A DNA stretch of 6,877 nucleotides from Planctomycetaceae bacterium (GTDB lineage: Bacteria > Planctomycetota > Planctomycetia > Pirellulales > Thermoguttaceae), in NCBI GenBank assembly GCA_031259095.1, contig JAIRLW010000129.1:1-6877 (forward strand). The letters are read 5' to 3'. The notes beneath the pieces are model-generated. The model was not told the DNA's origin. It did no database searches and saw nothing but the letters and a program-made list of their open reading frames with translations. Numbering within the stretch: position 1 is the stretch's first letter; each line of letters opens with the position of its first letter. A program made the translations under genes and the position numbers. Shown here piece after piece: positions 1 through 5,161 of the stretch.

Positions 1-39
1 GTTGTTGTAAGTCTTTACTATAAAAAGACTTACAACAAC
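1..39. repeat. Perfect 16-bp inverted repeat (hairpin) at the window edge
   Basis: Bases 1-16 (GTTGTTGTAAGTCTTT) are the exact reverse complement of 24-39, leaving a 7-nt loop at 17-23. The stem is long and perfect, so it should fold in RNA on either strand. No T-run follows on the + strand (CCCC comes next), so it is not a standard intrinsic terminator in that direction. It could be the tail of a terminator for a gene left of the window, or part of a dispersed repeat cut by the edge. Confidence 0.7.
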
Positions 40-153
40 CCCATGTCAGATAGCCTACCATGAAAGGTTGCCTACCGGGTATTGACCAGACAACTCCCCA
101 AAATTCCGAAATAATCTGAAATTTTCTTTTCCGACAGAAATCCTAACAGGGAC

Positions 154-182
154 TTGATTTTAATATTGAATTGAGTTAGACT
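154..182 (+). promoter_or_regulatory. Weak candidate promoter for the HU-like gene
   Basis: TTGATT (154-159) and TAGACT (177-182) are spaced by 17 bp; each matches four of six bases of the sigma-70 consensus boxes. Transcription would start about 110 nt before the HU start codon. In AT-rich sequence such a match can arise by chance, so this is tentative. Confidence 0.2.
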
Positions 183-227
183 TTTCGTGCGTGTTTGCGA
201 TTGCAAGACGGCGTTTGGTTTTTCAGG

Positions 228-247
228 TAATATCAATTAATATCAAT
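228..247. repeat. Tandem 10-bp direct repeat upstream of the HU gene
   Basis: TAATATCAAT occurs twice with no gap (228-237 and 238-247), 52 bp before the HU start codon. It lies in the untranslated leader and could be a paired binding site or a replication-slippage duplication. The sequence alone does not decide. Confidence 0.55.
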
Positions 248-299
248 TTGCTTCCGTATCTTGTTTCGGGGGAATATTTTTTAATGTTTGAGGTGAATT

Positions 300-596
300 A
301 TGACCAAAAAAGAAATTGTTCGATCTATTTCCGACAAACTCGGTTTAACTCAATTAAAAACCAAAGAAATCGTACAAAAAACTTTTGACGCGATTATCGA
401 AACTCTTGTAGAGGATGGACGAATGGAATTTCGCAACTTTGGCGTTTTCGAAGTAAAACACCGCGACGCAAGAAAAGCACATAATCCCAAAACCGGCGAA
501 GAAGTTTTCGTCAAGGAAAAATATGTCGTAACCTTCAAAGCCGGTAAGGAAGTAGAAGAAAAAGTAAACGCCTTACTGGAGAAAAAGAAAAAATAA
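300..596 (+). CDS. HU/IHF-family nucleoid DNA-bending protein
   Basis: A 98-residue protein, the usual length for the HU/IHF family. These proteins act as dimers in the nucleoid, where they bend DNA and help replication, recombination and transcription. Residues 1-39 form the helical dimerisation half ([15 protein letters not shown]). The family signature follows: G40-R-x-E-F-R-N-F-G-x-F at 40-50, then the DNA-contacting arm with R58-K and N62-P63, the proline that intercalates into bent DNA, then KTGEEV. The C-terminal [12 protein letters not shown] helix is typical, and a KKKK tail ends the protein. The start is supported by GAGGTG at 290-295, 4 nt before the ATG. HU and IHF subunits cannot be told apart safely here, so no symbol is given. 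The gene stands alone on its strand, 228 bp before the lipoprotein gene, with no strong terminator between them. Confidence 0.95.
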   Translation: MTKKEIVRSISDKLGLTQLKTKEIVQKTFDAIIETLVEDGRMEFRNFGVFEVKHRDARKAHNPKTGEEVFVKEKYVVTFKAGKEVEEKVNALLEKKKK

Positions 597-824
597 GTAA
601 AATAGATAGTTTAATTAGATTATAAAACTCCCGCGTGTCAATATATTCTGACAATAATAATGATTTTTGGGATATTACAACCAACAAACGTGAAGTTTTC
701 TTTAGTTTGGGATGAACTATTTCCGATAAAAGGTTAAGGTTTGGAGATATTTTCACGAAACAAGGTTGGGGTTATTTCTGGAAGTCGCGTCTATTATTGA
801 ATGGGAAATTCACGGAGGGATATT

Positions 825-1046
825 ATGCTTTATAGACTTTTATTGGCGGTATTTTTGGGATTTTTCTTAATGAGTTCGACCGGATGTCTGATTCCGATGT
901 ACTCTGGAGATACAACGCGGCGAGATAAACAATTGATTCATAATTCGGAAAATCTCCGATTAATCCATGACGAATGGGAACGTCTCTGGTTGCTGGATCA
1001 ACCAAGTCACATGACGCCTTACCGAACCCATGGCGGAATTATCTGA
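825..1046 (+). CDS. Small lipoprotein of unknown function
   Basis: The ATG at 825 is preferred over an in-frame ATG at 801 because GGAGGG (814-819) lies 5 nt before it and because it puts the signal peptide at the N terminus. The product has 73 residues. Residues 1-15 are a hydrophobic export helix (LYRLLLAVFLGFFL), followed by S-S-T-G-C with a likely lipidated Cys21. The -3 residue is Ser rather than Leu, so the lipobox is not canonical. The mature chain is only about 53 residues: charged in the middle (TTRRDKQLIHNSENLR), then aromatic and acidic (DEWERLWLLDQ), ending PSHMTPYRTHGG. That ending resembles, from memory, a small protein family conserved in planctomycetes; no function is known to me. 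It would be anchored in a membrane facing the periplasm. A strong terminator 36 bp downstream makes it the last gene of its transcript. Confidence 0.8.
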   Translation: MLYRLLLAVFLGFFLMSSTGCLIPMYSGDTTRRDKQLIHNSENLRLIHDEWERLWLLDQPSHMTPYRTHGGII

Positions 1047-1081
1047 ATTTTCGCACAACTCATTATTGCGGTTTTGCCAAT

Positions 1082-1130
1082 AAAACCAAAAATCCGGTCT
1101 TCGTTGCACGAATACCGGATTTTTGGTTTT
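1082..1130 (+). terminator. Strong intrinsic terminator after the lipoprotein gene
   Basis: A perfect 17-bp stem pairs AAAACCAAAAATCCGGT (1082-1098) with 1114-1130. Inside it, after one mismatch, TTCGT/ACGAA (1100-1104 and 1108-1112) extend the stem to a 3-nt loop. The stem carries A-rich and T-rich flanks and is followed by GTTCTTT, so it should terminate + strand transcripts and may also work on the - strand. Confidence 0.85.
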
Positions 1131-1178
1131 GTTCTTTATTACGGTAAAAGGCTAACAAAATGCGTTTGTCAAATTATG

Positions 1179-1295
1179 GGGAATCGCTAAAAATATCATT
1201 TGGGAACTTCTAAATCTAAAAACCTCGGCTGAAATCGACCAAAATCGATTTCAGTCGAATTTAGCCGATCAAAAAACGAGTTTTTAAAAATTCCC
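1179..1295. repeat. Terminal-inverted-repeat element, copy A (divergent)
   Basis: This 117-bp segment starts GGGAATCGCTAAAAAT and ends TTTTTAAAAATTCCC, so its ends are imperfect inverted repeats like those of copies B (2581-2679) and C (3273-3371). The centre has its own palindromes: TCGGCT pairs with AGCCGA, and GAAATCGA pairs with TCGATTTC. It shares with B and C the ends and the ATTTCAGTCGA core, but most of the rest differs, so membership of the same family is likely rather than certain. It encodes nothing. Confidence 0.55.
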
Positions 1296-1304
1296 TAATA
1301 CTGA

Positions 1305-1425
1305 TTTTTTAACGACGAAAGACACGAAGGGACACAAAGGGACTCGAAAATGATGTTTATATTTTTTATTTTTCATTGTTTAAAAACCTTTCGTGAACAT
1401 TTGTGTTTTTCGTGGTGAACATAAA
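1305..1425. repeat. CACGAA-type imperfect inverted repeat
   Basis: The left arm (about 1305-1341) reads TTTTTTAACGACGAAAGACA and continues with CGAAGG and ACAAAGG. The right arm (about 1387-1425) is its imperfect reverse complement, containing CCTTTCGTG, TTTGTGTTTTTCGTGG and AAAAAA. The AT-rich middle (1350-1386) has no gene. Sequences of the TTAACCACGAAAGACACGAA kind are, from general experience, scattered through many planctomycete and other environmental genomes. The arrangement suggests a small non-coding, possibly mobile, repeat placed right after copy A. Confidence 0.5.
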
Positions 1426-1449
1426 AAATTTATCGTGTTGGATCACGAT
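1423..1449 (-). terminator. Weak candidate terminator for the 1494-2222 gene
   Basis: Read on the - strand, ATCGTG and CACGAT (+ positions 1444-1449 and 1432-1437) form a 6-bp stem with a 6-nt loop, followed two bases later by TTTTTT (+ 1423-1428). It lies about 45 bp past the stop codon of the - strand gene. The stem is short and AT-rich, so efficiency would be modest. Confidence 0.4.
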
Positions 1450-1493
1450 TTCTTGAGTCAATCTAGGCGGGCGAGACGTCCACATTGCTACAA

Positions 1494-2222
1494 CTACGCT
1501 GCGCGTTGGGTTTCTTCGATAGCAAGGCGGATTCTGGTGAACGGTTCCGCGAAATCAATAGTTCGTGAAAGATGTTTAATGTTATCGATCAAGAGTTGGT
1601 GTTCGGTTTCGTCGGTTACCGGAATGGCAAGGAACCGGTTGCCGATTTTGACTTCCTGCCAATGTTCAACATCTAAACCCGGAACATTAGGAATTTGGAG
1701 TTGTTCCGTTTCACTGTTCGTATTTAGTTGAAGATGATCATTTTCAATGCCAAACGATTTCAAAGACGCATTCAGTTCTTCGGAAATTTCAAGATTTGTT
1801 TGGGAATCGCGTTCGGAAAATTCCTGAAAAAAAGGCAAAAGACCGTTTGTTGATTTTTCCGCATGGTTTTCCGTTATCGGTGCAACCCGTTTTGTTTCCG
1901 GTTCAAAAACATAGAAAACCGGTGTTTCAATATGTTCTTGAACAGCCAGAACCGCTGCGGTATTCGTTAAAAGATACGAGACGGAAACTTTGGAACGAGT
2001 AAGAAGTGTTTGCGCAATTTGTTCACCGTAAAGAAATGGTTCCAACGTATTGCCATAAAGAATTTCTTGAGTGCGATTTGGTTTTAGCGGAGTGGTGCAG
2101 TGAAATTCGAGCGGTCGTCCCGCCTGATTCAAAATAAGATAACCGCCGATCAATCCTGTTCGCGGTTGATCGATTACGGTCAAAAAACCCAATTTTTCTA
2201 ACGTCGGGGAGGTGTTCGGCAT
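1494..2222 (-). CDS. Conserved-looking hypothetical protein (planctomycete type)
   Basis: I chose the ATG at 2222 (MPNTSPTLEKLGFLTVIDQP), giving 242 residues. The frame is open further upstream to a TTG at 2309, but that extension (LLFFAVLFSDKKCKHRLF) looks like translated leader. No Shine-Dalgarno sequence is evident at either start. No signal peptide or membrane segment is visible in the 242-residue form, so it is probably cytoplasmic. Residues about 10-95 look most constrained: TGLIGGYLILNQAGRPLEFH, then CTTPLKPNRTQEILYG and EPFLYGEQIAQTLL. A variable acidic linker follows at about 125-185, then a second compact part (KIGNRFLAIPVTDETEHQ) and a charged C-terminal helix. The pattern recalls an uncharacterised planctomycete family, but I cannot name a domain or function. 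It is transcribed alone, against both neighbours. Confidence 0.8.
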   Translation of the reverse strand: MPNTSPTLEKLGFLTVIDQPRTGLIGGYLILNQAGRPLEFHCTTPLKPNRTQEILYGNTLEPFLYGEQIAQTLLTRSKVSVSYLLTNTAAVLAVQEHIETPVFYVFEPETKRVAPITENHAEKSTNGLLPFFQEFSERDSQTNLEISEELNASLKSFGIENDHLQLNTNSETEQLQIPNVPGLDVEHWQEVKIGNRFLAIPVTDETEHQLLIDNIKHLSRTIDFAEPFTRIRLAIEETQRAA

Positions 2223-2399
2223 AACAATAGAGCGTATAAATAAACGATGTTTACATTTTTTATCGGAAAACAGCACGGCAAAAAACAGTAAATCGTATTG
2301 CACAACCAAGAATCCATTCCGTGTTGACTGAAAATCGTAAATTCTTTAACTTTTTTTTGAGGGGGCTCGACTTTTTTTCAAAAAATGTTTTACTTATAT

Positions 2400-2434
2400 G
2401 CTCAGCGTGAGCGAATTAGTACGTGAGCGAATTA
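2400..2434. repeat. Short duplicated motif with a small palindrome
   Basis: CGTGAGCGAATTA occurs at 2406-2418 and again at 2422-2434, a period of 16 bp. The first copy overlaps a small palindrome, GCTCA/TGAGC around GCG (2400-2412). It lies between divergent genes, about 180 bp from the start of the - strand gene and 290 bp from the + strand gene, so a paired operator is possible but unproven. Confidence 0.4.
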
Positions 2435-2494
2435 ATAAATTGAGAACCTCTAATAATTCTTTTTGAATGATAAAGTTTTTTTATTGAAAAATTC

Positions 2495-2578
2495 TTGTCT
2501 CTAATGTCCGCAGGTACCTTTTGTCTCTACATTGAAAATTTTAGGGACTAAAGGGACAATAATTTTTTAAGACAAATT
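2495..2578. repeat. GGGAC-type inverted repeat, copy 1
   Basis: TTGTCTCTAATGTCC (2495-2509) and TTTTGTCTCTA (2518-2528) face GGGACTAAAGGGACAA (2544-2559) and AGACAAATT (2570-2578). The arms are imperfect reverse complements and resemble the longer hairpin at 4948-5061, which uses the same TTTGTCCCT, TTAGT and GGGACTAA words. It is non-coding and ends 2 bp before element copy B. Confidence 0.45.
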
Positions 2579-2580
2579 GG

Positions 2581-2679
2581 GGGAATCTCTAAAAATTAAT
2601 TTTATTTCGATTTCAGTCGATTGAAATCGAGCAAAATCGAATCATTCGTTTTTGGCAAAGGGGATATTTAGAAATTCCC
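2581..2679. repeat. Terminal-inverted-repeat element, copy B
   Basis: A 99-bp element starting GGGAATCTCTAAA and ending TTTAGAAATTCCC; these ends pair at 12 of 13 positions. The centre contains CGATTTCA...TGAAATCG, a smaller palindrome, followed by TTTTTGGCAAAGGG. It aligns without gaps to copy C over its full 99 bp in the same orientation. The right end lies 45 nt before the start codon at 2725. No target-site duplication is obvious. Confidence 0.75.
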
Positions 2680-2724
2680 TTTTAATTTTTTTAACCATTT
2701 TCATTTTTTTAATAAAGGCTATCA

Positions 2725-3204
2725 ATGTCAACCAGTTCACACGAACCGCATTTTTTTTCACAAATTGATGTTGTTCATTCTCTTCCTCCGTCGAATCCTG
2801 AACCTCTTTCGGAAATCTGTACTTTGATGCGGGAATTACTTACTGCGCAAAGCCGGCAAAATGAACTTTTGGAAGAACTCATTTCACAGGTCAATCAATC
2901 ACATCGCCGTAAAACGATTGAGCTTGCTCTTTGGAAACGGGCCAATCCCGAATTAGCCGATTTTTGCCGAAGAGCGGCGGTGAAATTGGAACGAGTGCAA
3001 ACAGATTTGCTCTCGACGATTACAGAAGAAGTCGAATATAATGCGGAAACGTTCCTTGATAGCGAATTTTCCTTGAACGAATTTGTTGATCGGTTCGGGA
3101 TGAAATTTATTCATCTGAACACACTGCTCCAAGTTCTTTCGCAACTCGGAAATGCGCCGGATATTCAAATTCAGCCAACTTCGGAACCTCGTAAAGATCG
3201 GTAA
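2725..3204 (+). CDS. Helical hypothetical protein (planctomycete type)
   Basis: A 159-residue acidic protein without signal peptide or membrane segment, so probably cytoplasmic. The ATG at 2725 is backed by AAAGG (2714-2718) 6 nt upstream. Residues 1-25 are polar and likely disordered. Residues about 28-62 form a heptad-like helix (EICTLMRELLTAQSRQNELL, then EELISQVNQ) that could be a coiled coil. Residues 63-100 continue with ELALWKRANPELADFCRRAA. The segment ITEEVEYNAETFLDSEFSLN and EFVDRFGMKFIHLNTLLQVLSQLG at about 98-142 looks like the conserved core. It resembles a planctomycete hypothetical family from memory; no enzymatic motif is visible. A role in protein-protein contact is plausible but only inferred. 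The gene is flanked by element copies B and C in the same orientation. Confidence 0.8.
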   Translation: MSTSSHEPHFFSQIDVVHSLPPSNPEPLSEICTLMRELLTAQSRQNELLEELISQVNQSHRRKTIELALWKRANPELADFCRRAAVKLERVQTDLLSTITEEVEYNAETFLDSEFSLNEFVDRFGMKFIHLNTLLQVLSQLGNAPDIQIQPTSEPRKDR

Positions 3205-3272
3205 ATTCAACGGATTTTCGGCAATAATACCTTATTGATTACTTTTGATCATTCACCTTACCTTTTATATTT

Positions 3273-3371
3273 GAGCATCTCTAAAAATTAATTTTATTTC
3301 GATTTTGATCGATTTCAGTCGATTAAAATCGAATAGTTTGTTTTTGGCAAAGGGTATATTTAGAGATTCCC
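3273..3371. repeat. Terminal-inverted-repeat element, copy C
   Basis: A 99-bp element whose left end (GAGCATCTCTAAA) has two changes from the copy B end and whose right end (TTTAGAGATTCCC) would pair perfectly with GGGAATCTCTAAA. The interior shares ATTAATTTTATTTCGATTT, CAGTCGATT, AAAATCGAAT and TTTTTGGCAAAGGG with copy B. The central palindrome is TCGATTTT...AAAATCGA. It lies 68 bp after the stop codon of the 2725-3204 gene. The following stretch, 3372-3528, holds nothing I recognise apart from the ribosome binding site at its end. Confidence 0.75.
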
Positions 3372-3528
3372 ATCATCAACCGGTTATTGAATGGCGAAAA
3401 TTTTATTTGGTAATTATTTTGGACAATATTTTGGTTCATCGTATGCCTTGCCAACAATGAAAAATAAGATAAAATAACGTATTCTTATTGAATGATTGTT
3501 TTTATGCAATATTGAGGAATTTCGTCAC

Positions 3529-3714
3529 ATGCCTAAAATTCTTTGCATTATTTCTTTCGTTATTTCATGTATTATCTTTTTGGTGTTTCTTGCCAACATG
3601 TTGGCAGGCGTACCGTTTGGCTCTGCCGGAGGAATATTGATCAATATCGGTATGATTATCGGTTCTCTTATTATCGGAACGTTTAGTGTTCTGACATTTC
3701 TGGAATCACGATAA
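3529..3714 (+). CDS. Small two-helix membrane protein of unknown function
   Basis: The ATG at 3529 follows GAGGA (3514-3518) by 10 nt. A TTG at 3496 is in frame, but it would add a polar stretch before the first helix and has no ribosome binding site. The 61-residue product has two hydrophobic segments: about residues 4-25 (ILCIISFVISCIIFLVFLAN) and about 35-57 (ILINIGMIIGSLIIGTFSVL). They are joined by a loop with VPFGSAGG and followed by a short charged tail (LESR). It would sit in the cytoplasmic membrane as a helical hairpin. It recalls small planctomycete membrane proteins with a similar VPFG loop, but I know of no function. Codon use is like its neighbours and it seems to be transcribed alone or with the downstream gene, 251 bp away. 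Confidence 0.7.
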   Translation: MPKILCIISFVISCIIFLVFLANMLAGVPFGSAGGILINIGMIIGSLIIGTFSVLTFLESR

Positions 3715-3886
3715 AAAAGTACGGCGTTGCAACGAAACACCGCCGCCCCAGCGCCGCCCTCTGGTAACAACGTTTACTATGGCATAGAATAACAGACTAT
3801 TGTAAAGGAACAGTAAGTAAATTGCATCATCAACCATGTTAAAATTCGGAGTTACCGTTTGAAGTTGTCCTCCGGTTTGAGACGGA

Positions 3887-3914
3887 TTGAAGTTTTCGGT
3901 GTTTTCAATATTTT
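3887..3914 (+). promoter_or_regulatory. Candidate promoter for the sugar isomerase-like gene
   Basis: TTGAAG (3887-3892) and TATTTT (3909-3914) are spaced by 16 bp and match four and five of six consensus positions. A start about 7 bp downstream would leave a 45-nt leader ending in AAGGAG (3953-3958), the ribosome binding site of the next gene. The position is sensible, but the match is only moderate. Confidence 0.3.
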
Positions 3915-3965
3915 CTGTTCCTGTTTCCTTCCAGTTTTTACGGAAATAATTTAAGGAGATGAAGG

Positions 3966-4884
3966 ATGGAAAGACGTTTATTTTTGAAAACCGCCGCAGT
4001 GTCCGCACTTGGGGTTGTTTCTTTTTCTTCGGTTTCGTCCGTTGCTTTGGCAGCGGCGAAGAAGAAAAGAATCCCTATTTCTGTGCAGGTTTATTCTGTT
4101 CGGAAAGCCGCCGAAAAAGATTTGGCGGGAACGCTCAAGAAAATTGCGGAAATTGGTTATGAAGGCATTGAGTTTGCCGGCTACTACGGCAAAAATGCCC
4201 AAGAAGTCCGAAAATTCCTCGATGACGCCGGACTAAAATGCAGCGGAACTCACACCGGTATCGGCGCACTTCGCGGTGATAATTTTGAAAAAACGATTGA
4301 ATTGCACAAAACGCTTGGAACGCGGTTTATTATTGTTCCCGGCGGTATCGATAAAGAATTGCATTCGGTCGAAGGTAACAAAAAAAATTGCCGAAGAATT
4401 TAACCAACTTGCCGAAAAAGCCAAAAAGTTTGGAATGGTGATTGGTTATCACGCTCACGGCGGCGACGCCAAATTGATCGACGGCATTCCCGCATGGGAA
4501 CGATTTTTCGACGCCACGACGCCTGATGTTCTCATGGAAATGGATCTTGGCAATTACCGTGCAGGCGGCGGCGATCCGTACAAGATGATCGAAAAGTTCA
4601 AAGGACGTTCCAAAGCAATTCATCTCAAAGAATCCGGCGACGCCATCATCGGTTCTGGTGAAATTGATTGGAAACGAACCTTCGAACTTTGTGAAACAAT
4701 CGGCGCTACCGAATGGTATGTGGTCGAAGACGAAAAATCCGCCGACAGTTTTGAACGTATCGAACAATGTTATGCCGCGCTCAAAGCAATGGGCAAAACA
4801 AAGGATGCGAACTCGAATCCGGGAAATTCAAGAACCGAAAAAAGACCGCGATTCAACGGTTTACGCCGATTGATTCGCAGTTGA
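3966..4884 (+). CDS. Tat-exported sugar phosphate isomerase/epimerase-like TIM barrel, frameshifted at A8
   Basis: Two overlapping frames together give one 305-residue protein. The first runs from 3966 to a stop at 4401-4403 (145 residues). The second carries the rest to 4884. They join cleanly if one A is removed from the A8 run at 4380-4387, giving EGNKKIAEEFNQ. The N terminus is a twin-arginine leader: RRLFLK at 3-8, a hydrophobic stretch, and A-L-A near 27-29. The barrel begins IPISVQVYSVR, then GYEGIEFAG. The metal-site segments of the xylose isomerase-like family follow: GYHAH (H162, H164), MEMDLGN (D193), AIHLKE (H219), GSGEIDW, and YVVEDE (E254). The family isomerises or epimerises sugars with a divalent metal; the exact substrate is unknown. 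It should act in the periplasm. The last 30 residues, after ALKAMGK, are a polar basic tail unusual for the family. ATG is supported by AAGGAG. It is either a pseudogene, a sequencing error or a slippage-dependent gene. Confidence 0.85.
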
Positions 4885-4947
4885 ACCGGTTGAAATAGGG
4901 ACATCTAACGATTCATTTTTTAGCACAACGTTTTATGAAAAATCAAC

Positions 4948-5061
4948 ATTATTTGTCCCTCAATGTCCCCTTAGTTCCTATTAGTTCCTAAAGTCCCTTT
5001 TTATCGAGACGATTTATCGAGACGATTTATAGAGACGATAGGGACTAAGAAGACAAATAAT
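4948..5061. repeat. GGGAC-type hairpin, copy 2, with 13-bp tandem repeats
   Basis: ATTATTTGTC (4948-4957) is the exact reverse complement of GACAAATAAT (5052-5061). Inside, CTTAGTTCCTA faces TAGGGACTAAG with one mismatch. The span contains two kinds of tandem repeat: TTAGTTCCTA twice in a row (4971-4980, 4981-4990), and TTATCGAGACGAT twice exactly (5001-5013, 5014-5026) plus a third copy with one change (5027-5039). An AATT-repeat tract follows at 5062-5080. Nothing is encoded. It resembles the shorter repeat at 2495-2578. Confidence 0.65.
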
Positions 5062-5084
5062 CAATTAATTAATTAATTAAAAAA

Positions 5085-5116
5085 TCTTTTAGCAAACGAT
5101 ATTTTTAGAGATTCCC
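5085..5116. repeat. Truncated copy D (right end) of the terminal-inverted-repeat element
   Basis: This stretch reads TTTTAGCAAACGATATTTTT then AGAGATTCCC, matching the right ends of copies B and C (TTTTTGGCAAAGGG, then ATATTTAGAGATTCCC). No matching left end is found upstream; the GGGAC-type hairpin and the AATT tract occupy that place. The right end lies 45 nt before the start codon at 5162, the same distance as copy B from its downstream start codon. Confidence 0.55.
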
Positions 5117-5161
5117 TTAATTTAATCTATTAACCACAACCACTTAACCCCTTTATTTACC

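Noticed and set aside
191..388. + strand ORF of 65 codons overlapping the HU start
   Set aside because: It runs through the non-coding leader and into HU in another frame, with no ribosome binding site at its start.
1393..1731. + strand ORF of 112 codons opposite the 1494-2222 gene
   Set aside because: It begins inside the CACGAA-type repeat, is Ser- and Arg-rich without domain features, and covers the 3' part of a better supported - strand gene.
2324..2352. Promoter-like pair TTGACT and TAACTT with a 17-bp spacer
   Set aside because: The -10 box matches only three of six positions and lies 370 bp before the next gene on that strand.
3706..4008. - strand ORF of 100 codons with a hydrophobic stretch (YLLFLYNSLLFYAIVNVV)
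   Set aside because: It overlaps the Tat leader of the isomerase gene in antisense, has no ribosome binding site at either possible start, and its ends are low-complexity arginine and glycine runs. It is most likely chance.
4330..4767. Long - strand ORF of 145 codons antisense to the isomerase gene
   Set aside because: It is a shadow of the codon pattern of the real gene. The + strand carries clear family motifs, while this frame is rich in Phe from antisense Glu and Lys codons.
1..5116. Possible CRISPR array or tRNA genes among the repeats
   Set aside because: The repeats are not regularly spaced, have no unique spacers of constant size and no cas genes nearby; no cloverleaf with a T-loop motif was found.
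1179..5116. Complete insertion sequence or transposase linked to the inverted-repeat elements
   Set aside because: No frame within or between the elements encodes a transposase, and the genes between copies look like ordinary chromosomal genes.
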